In this document: positions 15,767 through 21,681 of the stretch, piece by piece
Numbering within the stretch: the stretch's first letter is position 1
Layout: each line of letters starts with the position of its first letter
Assembly: GCA_947253885.1 (NCBI GenBank)
Contig: CAMYAO010000024.1
Location: 1-21,681, forward strand
DNA length: 21,681 nt
Source: an uncultured Clostridium sp.
Lineage (GTDB): Bacteria; Bacillota; Clostridia; Lachnospirales; Lachnospiraceae
Reading direction: 5' to 3'
The notes under the pieces: model-generated
What the model was told of the DNA's origin: nothing
Seen by the model: only the letters and a program-made list of their open reading frames with translations
Database searches by the model: none
Translations under genes and position numbers: made by a program

Positions 15767-16867
15767 TTAAATATAGCTGCAAATAAGATCTCCTGCCTGT
15801 GAAGTTCCAATTTGAGTCATTTTTTCTCTTTCCGCTTCTTCAATCGGCATAATATCGATTGTCCGATAATGATCTGCCAGCATCTTTCCGACTGCCAATT
15901 CAATCGCATCTGCTTCTTTATCCAGATCAAAAGAATAACGAAGTAACATAGCTGCAGATAAAATTGTTGCAATCGGATTGGCAATTCCTTTTCCGGCAAT
16001 ATCCGGTGCAGAACCTCCACTCGGCTCATATAAGCCGAATTTAGTGTCATTCAGGCTTGCAGATGCCAACATTCCCAAAGATCCGGTCAACATACTTGCC
16101 TCATCCGACAGAATATCCCCAAACATATTCTCCGTCAGAATCACATCAAACTGTCTCGGATTGCTGACCAACTGCATAGCACAGTTATCCACCAACATAT
16201 GCTCATACTGAACATCGGGATACAGTCCTGCAATCTCATCCACTATCTTTCTCCATAATCTGGAAGAATCCAATACATTTGCTTTATCAACAGACGTAAG
16301 CTTTTTCCTGCGCTTTTGTGCAATCTCAAATCCCTTGATTGCAATTCTCCGGATTTCCTCCTCATTATAGGTAAGTGTATCCTTTGCCGTAACAATACCG
16401 TCCATTTCCTTTGTTTCTCTGGAGCCGAAATACAATCCGCCGGTCAACTCTCTGACAATAACCATATCAAATCCTTCACCGATAATATCCTCTCTTAAAG
16501 GACATGCGGCTCTTAACTCTGAAAACAGATTTGCCGGACGCAAATTAGCAAACAGATTCAATGCTTTTCTGATCTTTAACAGACCGGCTTCCGGTCTCTT
16601 CTCCGGTGGTAACTGATACCATGGTGATGTAGTCGTATTCCCACCGATAGATCCCATTAGTACAGCATCGGAACGGAGTGCCTGTTCGATTGCATGATCA
16701 GTCAACGGCTCCCCGGTTGCGTCTATTGAGCAACCACCCATTAAAATTTCTTCATATTCAAACTTATGACCATACTTTTCTCCAATACGATCTAATACTT
16801 TCTTTGCTTCTGTAACAATCTCCGGACCTATTCCATCCCCGGAAATAACACCTATATGATATTCCAT
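15767..16867 (-). CDS. leuB: 3-isopropylmalate dehydrogenase
   Basis: Oxidatively decarboxylates 3-isopropylmalate with NAD+ in leucine synthesis. The start at the ATG at 16867 has AAAGGAGG about 5 nt upstream and gives 366 residues, the usual length; the frame extends 12 codons further to 16903 without a ribosome binding site. Family features are the opening IGVISGDGIGPEIV, the RELTGGLYFG segment (about 137-146) and the Mg/substrate site around VDNCAMQLV, followed by ILTENMFGDILSDEASML. GGSAPDIAGKGIANP is the NAD-binding region. It is the first gene of the leuB-ilvD-ilvB block and sits behind its own promoter. leuA and leuCD are not in the window. Confidence 0.97.
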   Translation of the reverse strand: MEYHIGVISGDGIGPEIVTEAKKVLDRIGEKYGHKFEYEEILMGGCSIDATGEPLTDHAIEQALRSDAVLMGSIGGNTTTSPWYQLPPEKRPEAGLLKIRKALNLFANLRPANLFSELRAACPLREDIIGEGFDMVIVRELTGGLYFGSRETKEMDGIVTAKDTLTYNEEEIRRIAIKGFEIAQKRRKKLTSVDKANVLDSSRLWRKIVDEIAGLYPDVQYEHMLVDNCAMQLVSNPRQFDVILTENMFGDILSDEASMLTGSLGMLASASLNDTKFGLYEPSGGSAPDIAGKGIANPIATILSAAMLLRYSFDLDKEADAIELAVGKMLADHYRTIDIMPIEEAEREKMTQIGTSQAGDLICSYI

Positions 16868-16913
16868 TTGACCTCCTTTAGGAAAAAGTCTGATTATACA
16901 CAATTTTCACTCT

Positions 16914-16942
16914 ATCATAGTACATTACTAAACTATTTTCAA
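16914..16942 (-). promoter_or_regulatory. Promoter of the leuB-ilvD-ilvB block
   Basis: Minus strand: TTGAAA (16937-16942, 5 of 6), 17-nt spacer, TATGAT (16914-16919, 5 of 6). A second, perfect TATAAT lies at 16893-16898 without a good -35. The leader is only about 40 nt, with no T-box, leader peptide or attenuator. GTGAAAATT just downstream and TTGAAAATA at the -35 each match about 10 of 15 bases of the CodY consensus; this is weak. Confidence 0.55.
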
Positions 16943-17023
16943 CTAATATTTTTCAAGAGAAAAAAATATACAATGCTCTGACCGCCTCTCCTTCCTATTC
17001 CAAATTCTGTATAAGGAATTTAC

Positions 17024-17067
17024 AAACAAAAAGAGGACATAAATAACCCTTGCTATCTATGCCCCCT
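17024..17067 (-). terminator. Rho-independent terminator after yajC
   Basis: In minus-strand RNA a 16-bp stem (17052-17067 with 17032-17047), unbroken when four G-U pairs are counted, closes a 4-nt AAGG loop. TTTTGTTT follows (17024-17031). It lies about 20 nt after the yajC stop and separates tgt-yajC from the leuB promoter. Confidence 0.9.
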
Positions 17068-17087
17068 TTATAAAAGAATCTACGTTC

Positions 17088-17420
17088 TTATTTTTTGCCC
17101 TTTTCCTCATCTCCGGTATCGATCGCATCTTCCGCTTTCTCCACCTGAGCAATTGCAGCCTTCTGCATTGGTATACGACAATTCTTATTGTTACCGAACT
17201 CTACAATAACAAGATCATCATCTATATCAATAACAGTACCGTAAAAGCCTGAATTTGTAAGTACAGTATCTCCTACCGCCATACGATTCATGAGCTCATT
17301 TTTTCTGTTCTGCTCTTTCTTCTGCGGACGTATCATAAAGAAGTACATAAATACAACCAATACAACGATCCACACGATAATCATACTACCAGGACCAGCC
17401 TTTGCTGCTAATGTTAACAT
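17088..17420 (-). CDS. yajC: Sec translocase accessory subunit YajC
   Basis: A small inner-membrane protein that joins SecDF at the SecYEG translocon. It has 110 residues, with one membrane helix at about 13-31 (IIVWIVVLVVFMYFFMIRP) and the conserved RPQKKEQ directly after it. The cytoplasmic part is a small beta domain in which MAVGDTVLTNSGFYGTV (about 47-63) is the family core, ending in an acidic/lysine tail. GGAGGG lies 6 nt before the ATG. It follows tgt by 62 nt, an arrangement widespread in bacteria, and ends at a strong terminator. secD and secF are not nearby. Confidence 0.96.
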   Translation of the reverse strand: MLTLAAKAGPGSMIIVWIVVLVVFMYFFMIRPQKKEQNRKNELMNRMAVGDTVLTNSGFYGTVIDIDDDLVIVEFGNNKNCRIPMQKAAIAQVEKAEDAIDTGDEEKGKK

Positions 17421-17482
17421 GTCATTCCCTCCATAAACAAATATAATACTATTCTACACAATTCTACAGTTTACATCAAGGT

Positions 17483-18610
17483 TTAATTTCCGTGCATCCG
17501 ATCTATTTTACTTTTTTTATACCGTGCAAACTCCCCGCAATCAATTGCGTCCCGAATCTCCTCCATCATTGTATTGTAAAAATACAGATTGTGCAGTACA
17601 CATAACCGCATTCCCAGCATCTCTTTTGCTTTTAATAAATGACGAATATAAGCTCTGGAATATTTTCTGCAGGCAGGACAATTGCAACCTTCTTCTATCG
17701 GAAACATATCATCCTCATATTTTTTATTAAATAAGTTAATCTTTCCATGATTCGTGTATACATGTCCATGACGTCCGTTTCTGCTCGGATAAACGCAATC
17801 AAAAAAATCAACGCCTCGCTCCACCGCCTCTAAAATATTTTCCGGAGTACCTACTCCCATAAGATAGGTCGGCTTCTCTCTCGGCAGGTACGGAACTGTT
17901 GCCTCCAAAATCCGATACATATCCTCATGAGATTCTCCCACTGCCAAACCGCCTACCGCATATCCGTCTAAATCCATTTCAGAAATCCGCTTTGCATGCT
18001 CAATTCGAATATCTTCCAGGATTGCCCCCTGATTGATACCGAATAAGAGCTGATGCGGATTGATCGTCTCTTCCTGATGATTTAATCGTTCCATTTCTTT
18101 CTTGCATCGTTCCAACCATCTGGTTGTACGTGCCACAGAAGCTTCAACATAGAAACGCTCTGCCAATGCCGGCGGACATTCATCAAACGCCATTGCTATT
18201 GTAGATGCCAGATGTGACTGTATCTGCATGCTCTCTTCAGGCCCCATAAAAATCTTTCGCCCGTCAATATGGGATTGGAAATACACCCCCTCTTCTTTGA
18301 TCTTTCTTAAACCGGAAAGAGAAAATACTTGAAATCCTCCGGAATCGGTCAAAATCGGTTTGTCCCAGACCATAAACTGATGTAATCCGCCCAAGCGATG
18401 GATCAGATTATCTCCGGGTCGCACATGAAGATGATACGTGTTTGCTAAAGCAACCTGTGTTCGGATCCCCTGCAGATCTTCAGTTGATACAGCTCCCTTA
18501 ATTGCTGCAACTGTTGCTACATTCATAAATACGGGAGTTTGAATCGTTCCGTGAACTGTTTTCAACTCCGCTCGTTTTGCGTTTCCGTCTGTCGATATAA
18601 TTCGATACAT
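17483..18610 (-). CDS. tgt: tRNA-guanine transglycosylase (preQ1/queuine)
   Basis: Exchanges guanine-34 of tRNAs with GUN anticodons for preQ1 (or salvaged queuine) on the way to queuosine. The 375 residues match bacterial Tgt. D89 in TDSGGFQVFSL and D271 in FDCVYPSRNGRHG are the general acid/base and the nucleophile. The zinc site is C309, C311, C314 and H340, with the same 26-residue spacing as the structurally characterised enzyme. GGLAVGE (220-226) is the base-binding loop. AGGAG lies 5 nt before the ATG. It is cotranscribed with yajC and divergent from aroC. queA, often upstream of tgt, is absent here, and the sequence does not tell whether the cell makes preQ1 or imports a precursor. 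Confidence 0.97.
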   Translation of the reverse strand: MYRIISTDGNAKRAELKTVHGTIQTPVFMNVATVAAIKGAVSTEDLQGIRTQVALANTYHLHVRPGDNLIHRLGGLHQFMVWDKPILTDSGGFQVFSLSGLRKIKEEGVYFQSHIDGRKIFMGPEESMQIQSHLASTIAMAFDECPPALAERFYVEASVARTTRWLERCKKEMERLNHQEETINPHQLLFGINQGAILEDIRIEHAKRISEMDLDGYAVGGLAVGESHEDMYRILEATVPYLPREKPTYLMGVGTPENILEAVERGVDFFDCVYPSRNGRHGHVYTNHGKINLFNKKYEDDMFPIEEGCNCPACRKYSRAYIRHLLKAKEMLGMRLCVLHNLYFYNTMMEEIRDAIDCGEFARYKKSKIDRMHGN

Positions 18611-18705
18611 TGTTTCTCCTATCTGTTCTCTGAGAAATTCCGTGATACAGCTCTCTTTAGATACACCACGGATATGTATAGAAGAATATCAAATCTATAT
18701 CATAT

Positions 18706-18734
18706 TTGCAAACAGGAGTTTCTTCTTTTATAAT
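18706..18734 (+). promoter_or_regulatory. aroC promoter
   Basis: TTGCAA (18706-18711, 4 of 6), a 17-nt spacer, and a perfect TATAAT (18729-18734), with aroC starting at 18770. The leader is about 30 nt. I could not find an equally good promoter for the divergent tgt gene in the same 159-base interval. Confidence 0.65.
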
Positions 18735-18769
18735 CAAACAAACAGATTATTTACAGATAGGAGAATGAT

Positions 18770-19858
18770 ATGGCTGGTTCAACCTTTGGCACTCTTTTTC
18801 GTGTCACCACTTTCGGTGAATCACATGGGCAGGGACTCGGTGCTGTAATTGACGGATGTCCTGCAGGCTTATGTTTATCCGAAGAAGATATACAGATTTT
18901 TTTAGATAGAAGAAAACCCGGACAGACAACATATGCTACCCCGAGAAAAGAAGCAGATAAAGCGGAGATTTTATCCGGTGTCTTTGAAGGAAAGACAACA
19001 GGAACTCCGATCGCAATTCTGGTTCGCAACATGAACCAGCGTTCTAAAGACTATTCCGAAATTGCGCAGTATTACCGTCCCGGTCATGCCGATTTCTGTT
19101 TCGATCAAAAATATGGATTTCGAGATTATCGTGGTGGAGGTCGTTCCTCCGGAAGAGAAACAATCGGACGTGTTATGGCAGGCGCTGTTGCCTCCAAAAT
19201 CTTAAAACAAATGGGAATCCATATTCTTACCTATACAAAATCGATCGGACCTCATTCTATTGCCTATGAAAATTTTGATAAAGACTTTATCCGAAAGAGC
19301 CCACTATGCATGCCCGATCCGAAAGCCAGCAGTGCTGCAGAATCCTATCTTCAGGGCTGTATTCAAAGAAAAGACTCTTCCGGCGGATTAATTGAATGTG
19401 TAATTAACGGACTTCCTGCCGGAATAGGAGAACCTGTTTTTGACAAAGTTGATGCTGAACTTGCCAAAGCAATCTTTTCGATCGGCTCTGTAAAAGGCTT
19501 TGAGATCGGAGACGGATTTGAATCTGCCAACTCCGTCGGTTCTGAAAATAATGATCCGTTTCAAACTGTATCCGACTCTATTGTCTTAAAAAGCAACCAC
19601 TGCGGAGGAACCTTGGGCGGTATGACCTCCGGCAGTCCTCTCGTTTTCAGGGCTGCCGTCAAACCCACTCCATCAATCGGATCTTTGCAACATACTGTAA
19701 AAAAAGACGGATCACCTCTTTCTGTCACAATCGAAGGACGTCATGATCCCGTTATTGTTCCAAGAGCCGTTGTAGTCGTCGAGTCCATGGCTGCTATTAC
19801 ATTATTAGATCTGATCATGCGAGATCGATCCGTCAGAATATCAGATCTCCTTCTCTAG
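18770..19858 (+). CDS. aroC: Chorismate synthase
   Basis: Converts EPSP to chorismate with reduced FMN, the last step of the shikimate pathway. The 362 residues are standard. Signature regions are GESHGQGLGAVIDGCPAG (16-33), YRPGHADF (102-109), the FMN/EPSP loop GGGRSSGRET (122-131) and, in the C-terminal half, LGGMTSGSPLVFRAAVKPTP. The Arg and His residues used for substrate and proton handling (H19, H106, R125) are present. AGGAG (18759-18763) lies 6 nt upstream of the ATG. It is the only plus-strand gene and appears to be monocistronic, with its own promoter and a terminator shared with the convergent amidase. No other shikimate gene is in the window. Confidence 0.97.
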   Translation: MAGSTFGTLFRVTTFGESHGQGLGAVIDGCPAGLCLSEEDIQIFLDRRKPGQTTYATPRKEADKAEILSGVFEGKTTGTPIAILVRNMNQRSKDYSEIAQYYRPGHADFCFDQKYGFRDYRGGGRSSGRETIGRVMAGAVASKILKQMGIHILTYTKSIGPHSIAYENFDKDFIRKSPLCMPDPKASSAAESYLQGCIQRKDSSGGLIECVINGLPAGIGEPVFDKVDAELAKAIFSIGSVKGFEIGDGFESANSVGSENNDPFQTVSDSIVLKSNHCGGTLGGMTSGSPLVFRAAVKPTPSIGSLQHTVKKDGSPLSVTIEGRHDPVIVPRAVVVVESMAAITLLDLIMRDRSVRISDLLL

Positions 19859-19862
19859 ATAA

Positions 19863-19917
19863 AAAAGGTAAGGAACGATATCGTATTTTCTGTACGATAT
19901 ACCGCTCCTTACCTTTT
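19863..19917. terminator. Bidirectional terminator between aroC and the amidase
   Basis: AAAAGGTAAGGA (19863-19874) pairs with TCCTTACCTTTT (19906-19917); inside is a second stem, ATATCGTA/TACGATAT (19878-19885 with 19893-19900). It is flanked by a T-rich end on both strands (CCTTTTATAATAT on plus, CCTTTTTTATC on minus) and lies between convergent genes. Confidence 0.85.
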
Positions 19918-19939
19918 ATAATATCTGATCTGTGTTATT

Positions 19940-20758
19940 TTACGACTTCTTCAAATATCGATCAACCCCATTCGCAATTCCGACTACAATCTTCTTCTGA
20001 TAGGATCGGGTCTGCATCTGTCTGTCTTCTTTCGGATTAGACATAAATCCCATCTCTACAATCGTTACCGGCACCTTACTCCAATTATTCCCCGTATAAG
20101 TATCTCTTTCAGTGACTCCGTTATTCTTTGCCCCGGTACTTTGTGCAAGAGCGGTTACAATCAAATTCGATAATCGATAAGATTGCTTATACAGATAAGA
20201 ATTATACGGATTTTCCTTTGTCATGCAATAGGTTGCAACCCCATTATACGATGCGGAAGGTGCTCCATCGGCATGTATTCGTATATAGGCATCTGCCTTT
20301 GCATTGTTTGCAATCTCCGCCCGCTCTTTGTTACTGATATCTGTCTGATCCGTCATTCGCGTCATCACTACCCGATATCCCCGATATTCCAACTCCTTTT
20401 TTAATTTCAAAGAGACTACCATATTCAGCTTATACTCGGGAACTTTTGTTACCACACCGGCTGTCCCGCTGCTGACCTTTTGCTTTCTCTCTTTACTTCC
20501 GGGTCCGACAGACTCCTTGTTGCTGTTTTGCCGAACCTGATGTCCGGGATCAATACAGATAGTCTTCTTTTTGCCGATATGCTTTCGAACACTTTTTTTC
20601 TTTTCTTTTACTTTTTCTAATGTTTCAAACTGTTCCTCTACAGATGCTTCTTTTCTTCCCTCAGAAACATTTGAATCTAAAAAACCGCATCCTGTTATAA
20701 CTACTGCCGTCAGCAGAGCAATCACACCAAAAAACCTTCCTCTTCCATATCTTCTCAT
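19940..20758 (-). CDS. N-acetylmuramoyl-L-alanine amidase (Amidase_3), lipoprotein
   Basis: A zinc hydrolase that cuts the amide bond between muramic acid and the peptide stem of peptidoglycan. The 272 residues begin with RRYGRGRFF, a hydrophobic segment and a lipobox-like VVITGC ending at C24, so the protein is probably a membrane-anchored lipoprotein. A charged, Glu/Lys-rich linker (about 34-63) follows. The Amidase_3 domain (about 66-270) has the zinc ligands H73 (DPGH), E108 (VPEYKLN) and H162 (RIHADG), and the catalytic E235 (VEMGFMSN). All are intact, so activity is expected. Related proteins act in cell separation, sporulation or germination (CwlC/CwlD group); which applies here is unknown. 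GGAG lies 6 nt before the ATG. It is 101 nt downstream of the transporter gene. Confidence 0.93.
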   Translation of the reverse strand: MRRYGRGRFFGVIALLTAVVITGCGFLDSNVSEGRKEASVEEQFETLEKVKEKKKSVRKHIGKKKTICIDPGHQVRQNSNKESVGPGSKERKQKVSSGTAGVVTKVPEYKLNMVVSLKLKKELEYRGYRVVMTRMTDQTDISNKERAEIANNAKADAYIRIHADGAPSASYNGVATYCMTKENPYNSYLYKQSYRLSNLIVTALAQSTGAKNNGVTERDTYTGNNWSKVPVTIVEMGFMSNPKEDRQMQTRSYQKKIVVGIANGVDRYLKKS

Positions 20759-20807
20759 AATCTGCTCCAGTCATTGTTACATACCGATCTCTTTGCTATC
20801 TGATCTT

Positions 20808-20836
20808 ATAGTACCAATATTGGTCTGATTTTTCAA
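20808..20836 (-). promoter_or_regulatory. Possible amidase promoter with a palindrome in the spacer
   Basis: Minus strand: TTGAAA (20831-20836, 5 of 6), 17-nt spacer, TACTAT (20808-20813, 4 of 6). A perfect 12-bp palindrome, ACCAATATTGGT (20813-20824), occupies the spacer next to the -10, the classic place for a repressor site. Confidence 0.4.
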
Positions 20837-20859
20837 TTGCGGTATAAAATGAGTTCCTG

Positions 20860-21681
20860 CTATTTTTTTAATAACACCTCCACATATTGCCTTCCGCTCT
20901 CTGTCAATGCATATATATTTTTTTGTTCATTTTTTATTACCAGTTTTTTTTCTATCAGCTTCTGAATACGCCCTCTGGCAGTTTGATTTCTCCAGTTCAA
21001 ATGATGATGAATTTCATCTAATCCAAGCTCAACCGGATCTTCTTTGTGTCGAAAAATATGAACCAGAATAAGTTCTTCCTGTATTTTTTCTTTATGAAGA
21101 AGATAATGAACCCATTGATAAATCGCTCCGTGGCGATTCACCAAAACGGCTACCAATACCAATAGCATTCCTGTTACTGCACACATTCCGGAAATGGAAA
21201 CATTATATTTCATGCTCATGCTGTATCCAAGCCATGAGTTCACAGCTCCCAACAGTAAAGACAACAGCATGGTAACTCGAATATCCTTTGTGAAAATACA
21301 AGAAATTGCCGATGATGCAATAAAAAATGAAATCACCAGAATTCCTCCTACTGTATCAAATGCCAAAATACAGGTAATTGAAACCAATGCCATAAATTCA
21401 TAGCCTCTTCGTTTCATCGGAACTCCCACTATTTTCGCAAATTCCGGATCAAAGGAAGCAATTTTTAAATCTGTATAGTGTAAATAAATATAAAACAGAT
21501 TAATCAGAAAGATCAACAACATTTTTATCATAGATTTAGGAAATCCAAACATTTGCAAAAAAGAGGAAAATAAAGGATTTCCCATCAGAACAACATCTAC
21601 ATCCAAATGCACATTCCGAAAATATCTCGTGATTAAAATAACTGCTATAGAAAAAAATACCGGAAAAACAACTCCCAGAGC
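20860..21681 (-). CDS. Metal ABC transporter permease fused to a winged-helix domain (partial)
   Basis: The N-terminus is beyond the right edge: the frame is open from 21681 to a TAG at 20860-20862, giving 273 residues. A GTG at 21612 is not the start, because the 23 codons before it continue the family sequence (ALGVVFPVFFS). The membrane part is the Zn/Mn/Fe permease of the ZnuB/MntB/TroC family. Its features are NVHLDVDVVLMG, the SFDPEFAKIVGVP loop that contacts the ATPase, FDTVGGILVISFFIASSA, and the late helices around NVSISGMCAVTGMLLVLV. The last 75 residues (20863-21087) are not membrane: they have the helix-turn-helix plus wing pattern, with RGRIQKLIEKKLV as recognition region and IYALTESGRQYVE as wing, like the N-terminal domain of DtxR/MntR. 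No DtxR dimerisation domain follows. The rest of the transporter is presumably to the right. The metal cannot be told. Confidence 0.88.
   Translation of the reverse strand, partial: ALGVVFPVFFSIAVILITRYFRNVHLDVDVVLMGNPLFSSFLQMFGFPKSMIKMLLIFLINLFYIYLHYTDLKIASFDPEFAKIVGVPMKRRGYEFMALVSITCILAFDTVGGILVISFFIASSAISCIFTKDIRVTMLLSLLLGAVNSWLGYSMSMKYNVSISGMCAVTGMLLVLVAVLVNRHGAIYQWVHYLLHKEKIQEELILVHIFRHKEDPVELGLDEIHHHLNWRNQTARGRIQKLIEKKLVIKNEQKNIYALTESGRQYVEVLLKK

Noticed and set aside
18611..18705. preQ1 riboswitch in the tgt leader
   Set aside because: A CCGTG/CACGG pairing is possible, but the consensus preQ1 hairpin and its A-rich tail are not present.

Overview
The window reads as a chromosomal core segment of a low-GC Gram-positive anaerobe, most likely a Lachnospiraceae-type Clostridium relative. 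This rests on AT-rich codon use, strong AAGGAGG-type ribosome binding sites, a one-chain (alpha2-type) glycyl-tRNA synthetase, the M16C protease-era-recO-glyS gene order, and serC-serA-DUF1015 beside branched-chain amino acid genes. The genus cannot be fixed from the sequence alone. All genes except aroC lie on the minus strand. There is no rRNA, tRNA, CRISPR array, insertion sequence or phage gene, and no gene-free stretch longer than 300 bases.

From right to left, which is the direction of transcription on the minus strand: a metal ABC transporter permease cut by the right edge carries a C-terminal winged-helix domain. It is followed by a lipoprotein-type N-acetylmuramoyl-L-alanine amidase. 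aroC (chorismate synthase) is the only plus-strand gene. It converges on the amidase across a bidirectional terminator and diverges from tgt-yajC (tRNA queuosine modification and a Sec translocase accessory subunit). After the yajC terminator comes an amino acid block, leuB-ilvD-ilvB-serC-serA, with hairpins after ilvD and after serA. Next come DUF1015-mscS and a monocistronic cold shock gene with a clear promoter and terminator.

The third block is a tightly packed housekeeping operon: M16C metalloprotease, era, recO and glyS. glyS probably also has its own promoter, overlapping the end of recO. At the left edge is the N-terminal part of an unrecognised secreted protein, preceded by a long AT-rich leader.

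Most of the window is ordinary core metabolism and information processing. The points most worth a second look are the transporter-regulator fusion, a DUF1015 protein with a ParB-like DGHHR motif next to the serine genes, an SerA with an altered active site, the unrecognised secreted protein, and several operator-like palindromes within promoters. I found no clear candidate for a wholly new multi-gene system.
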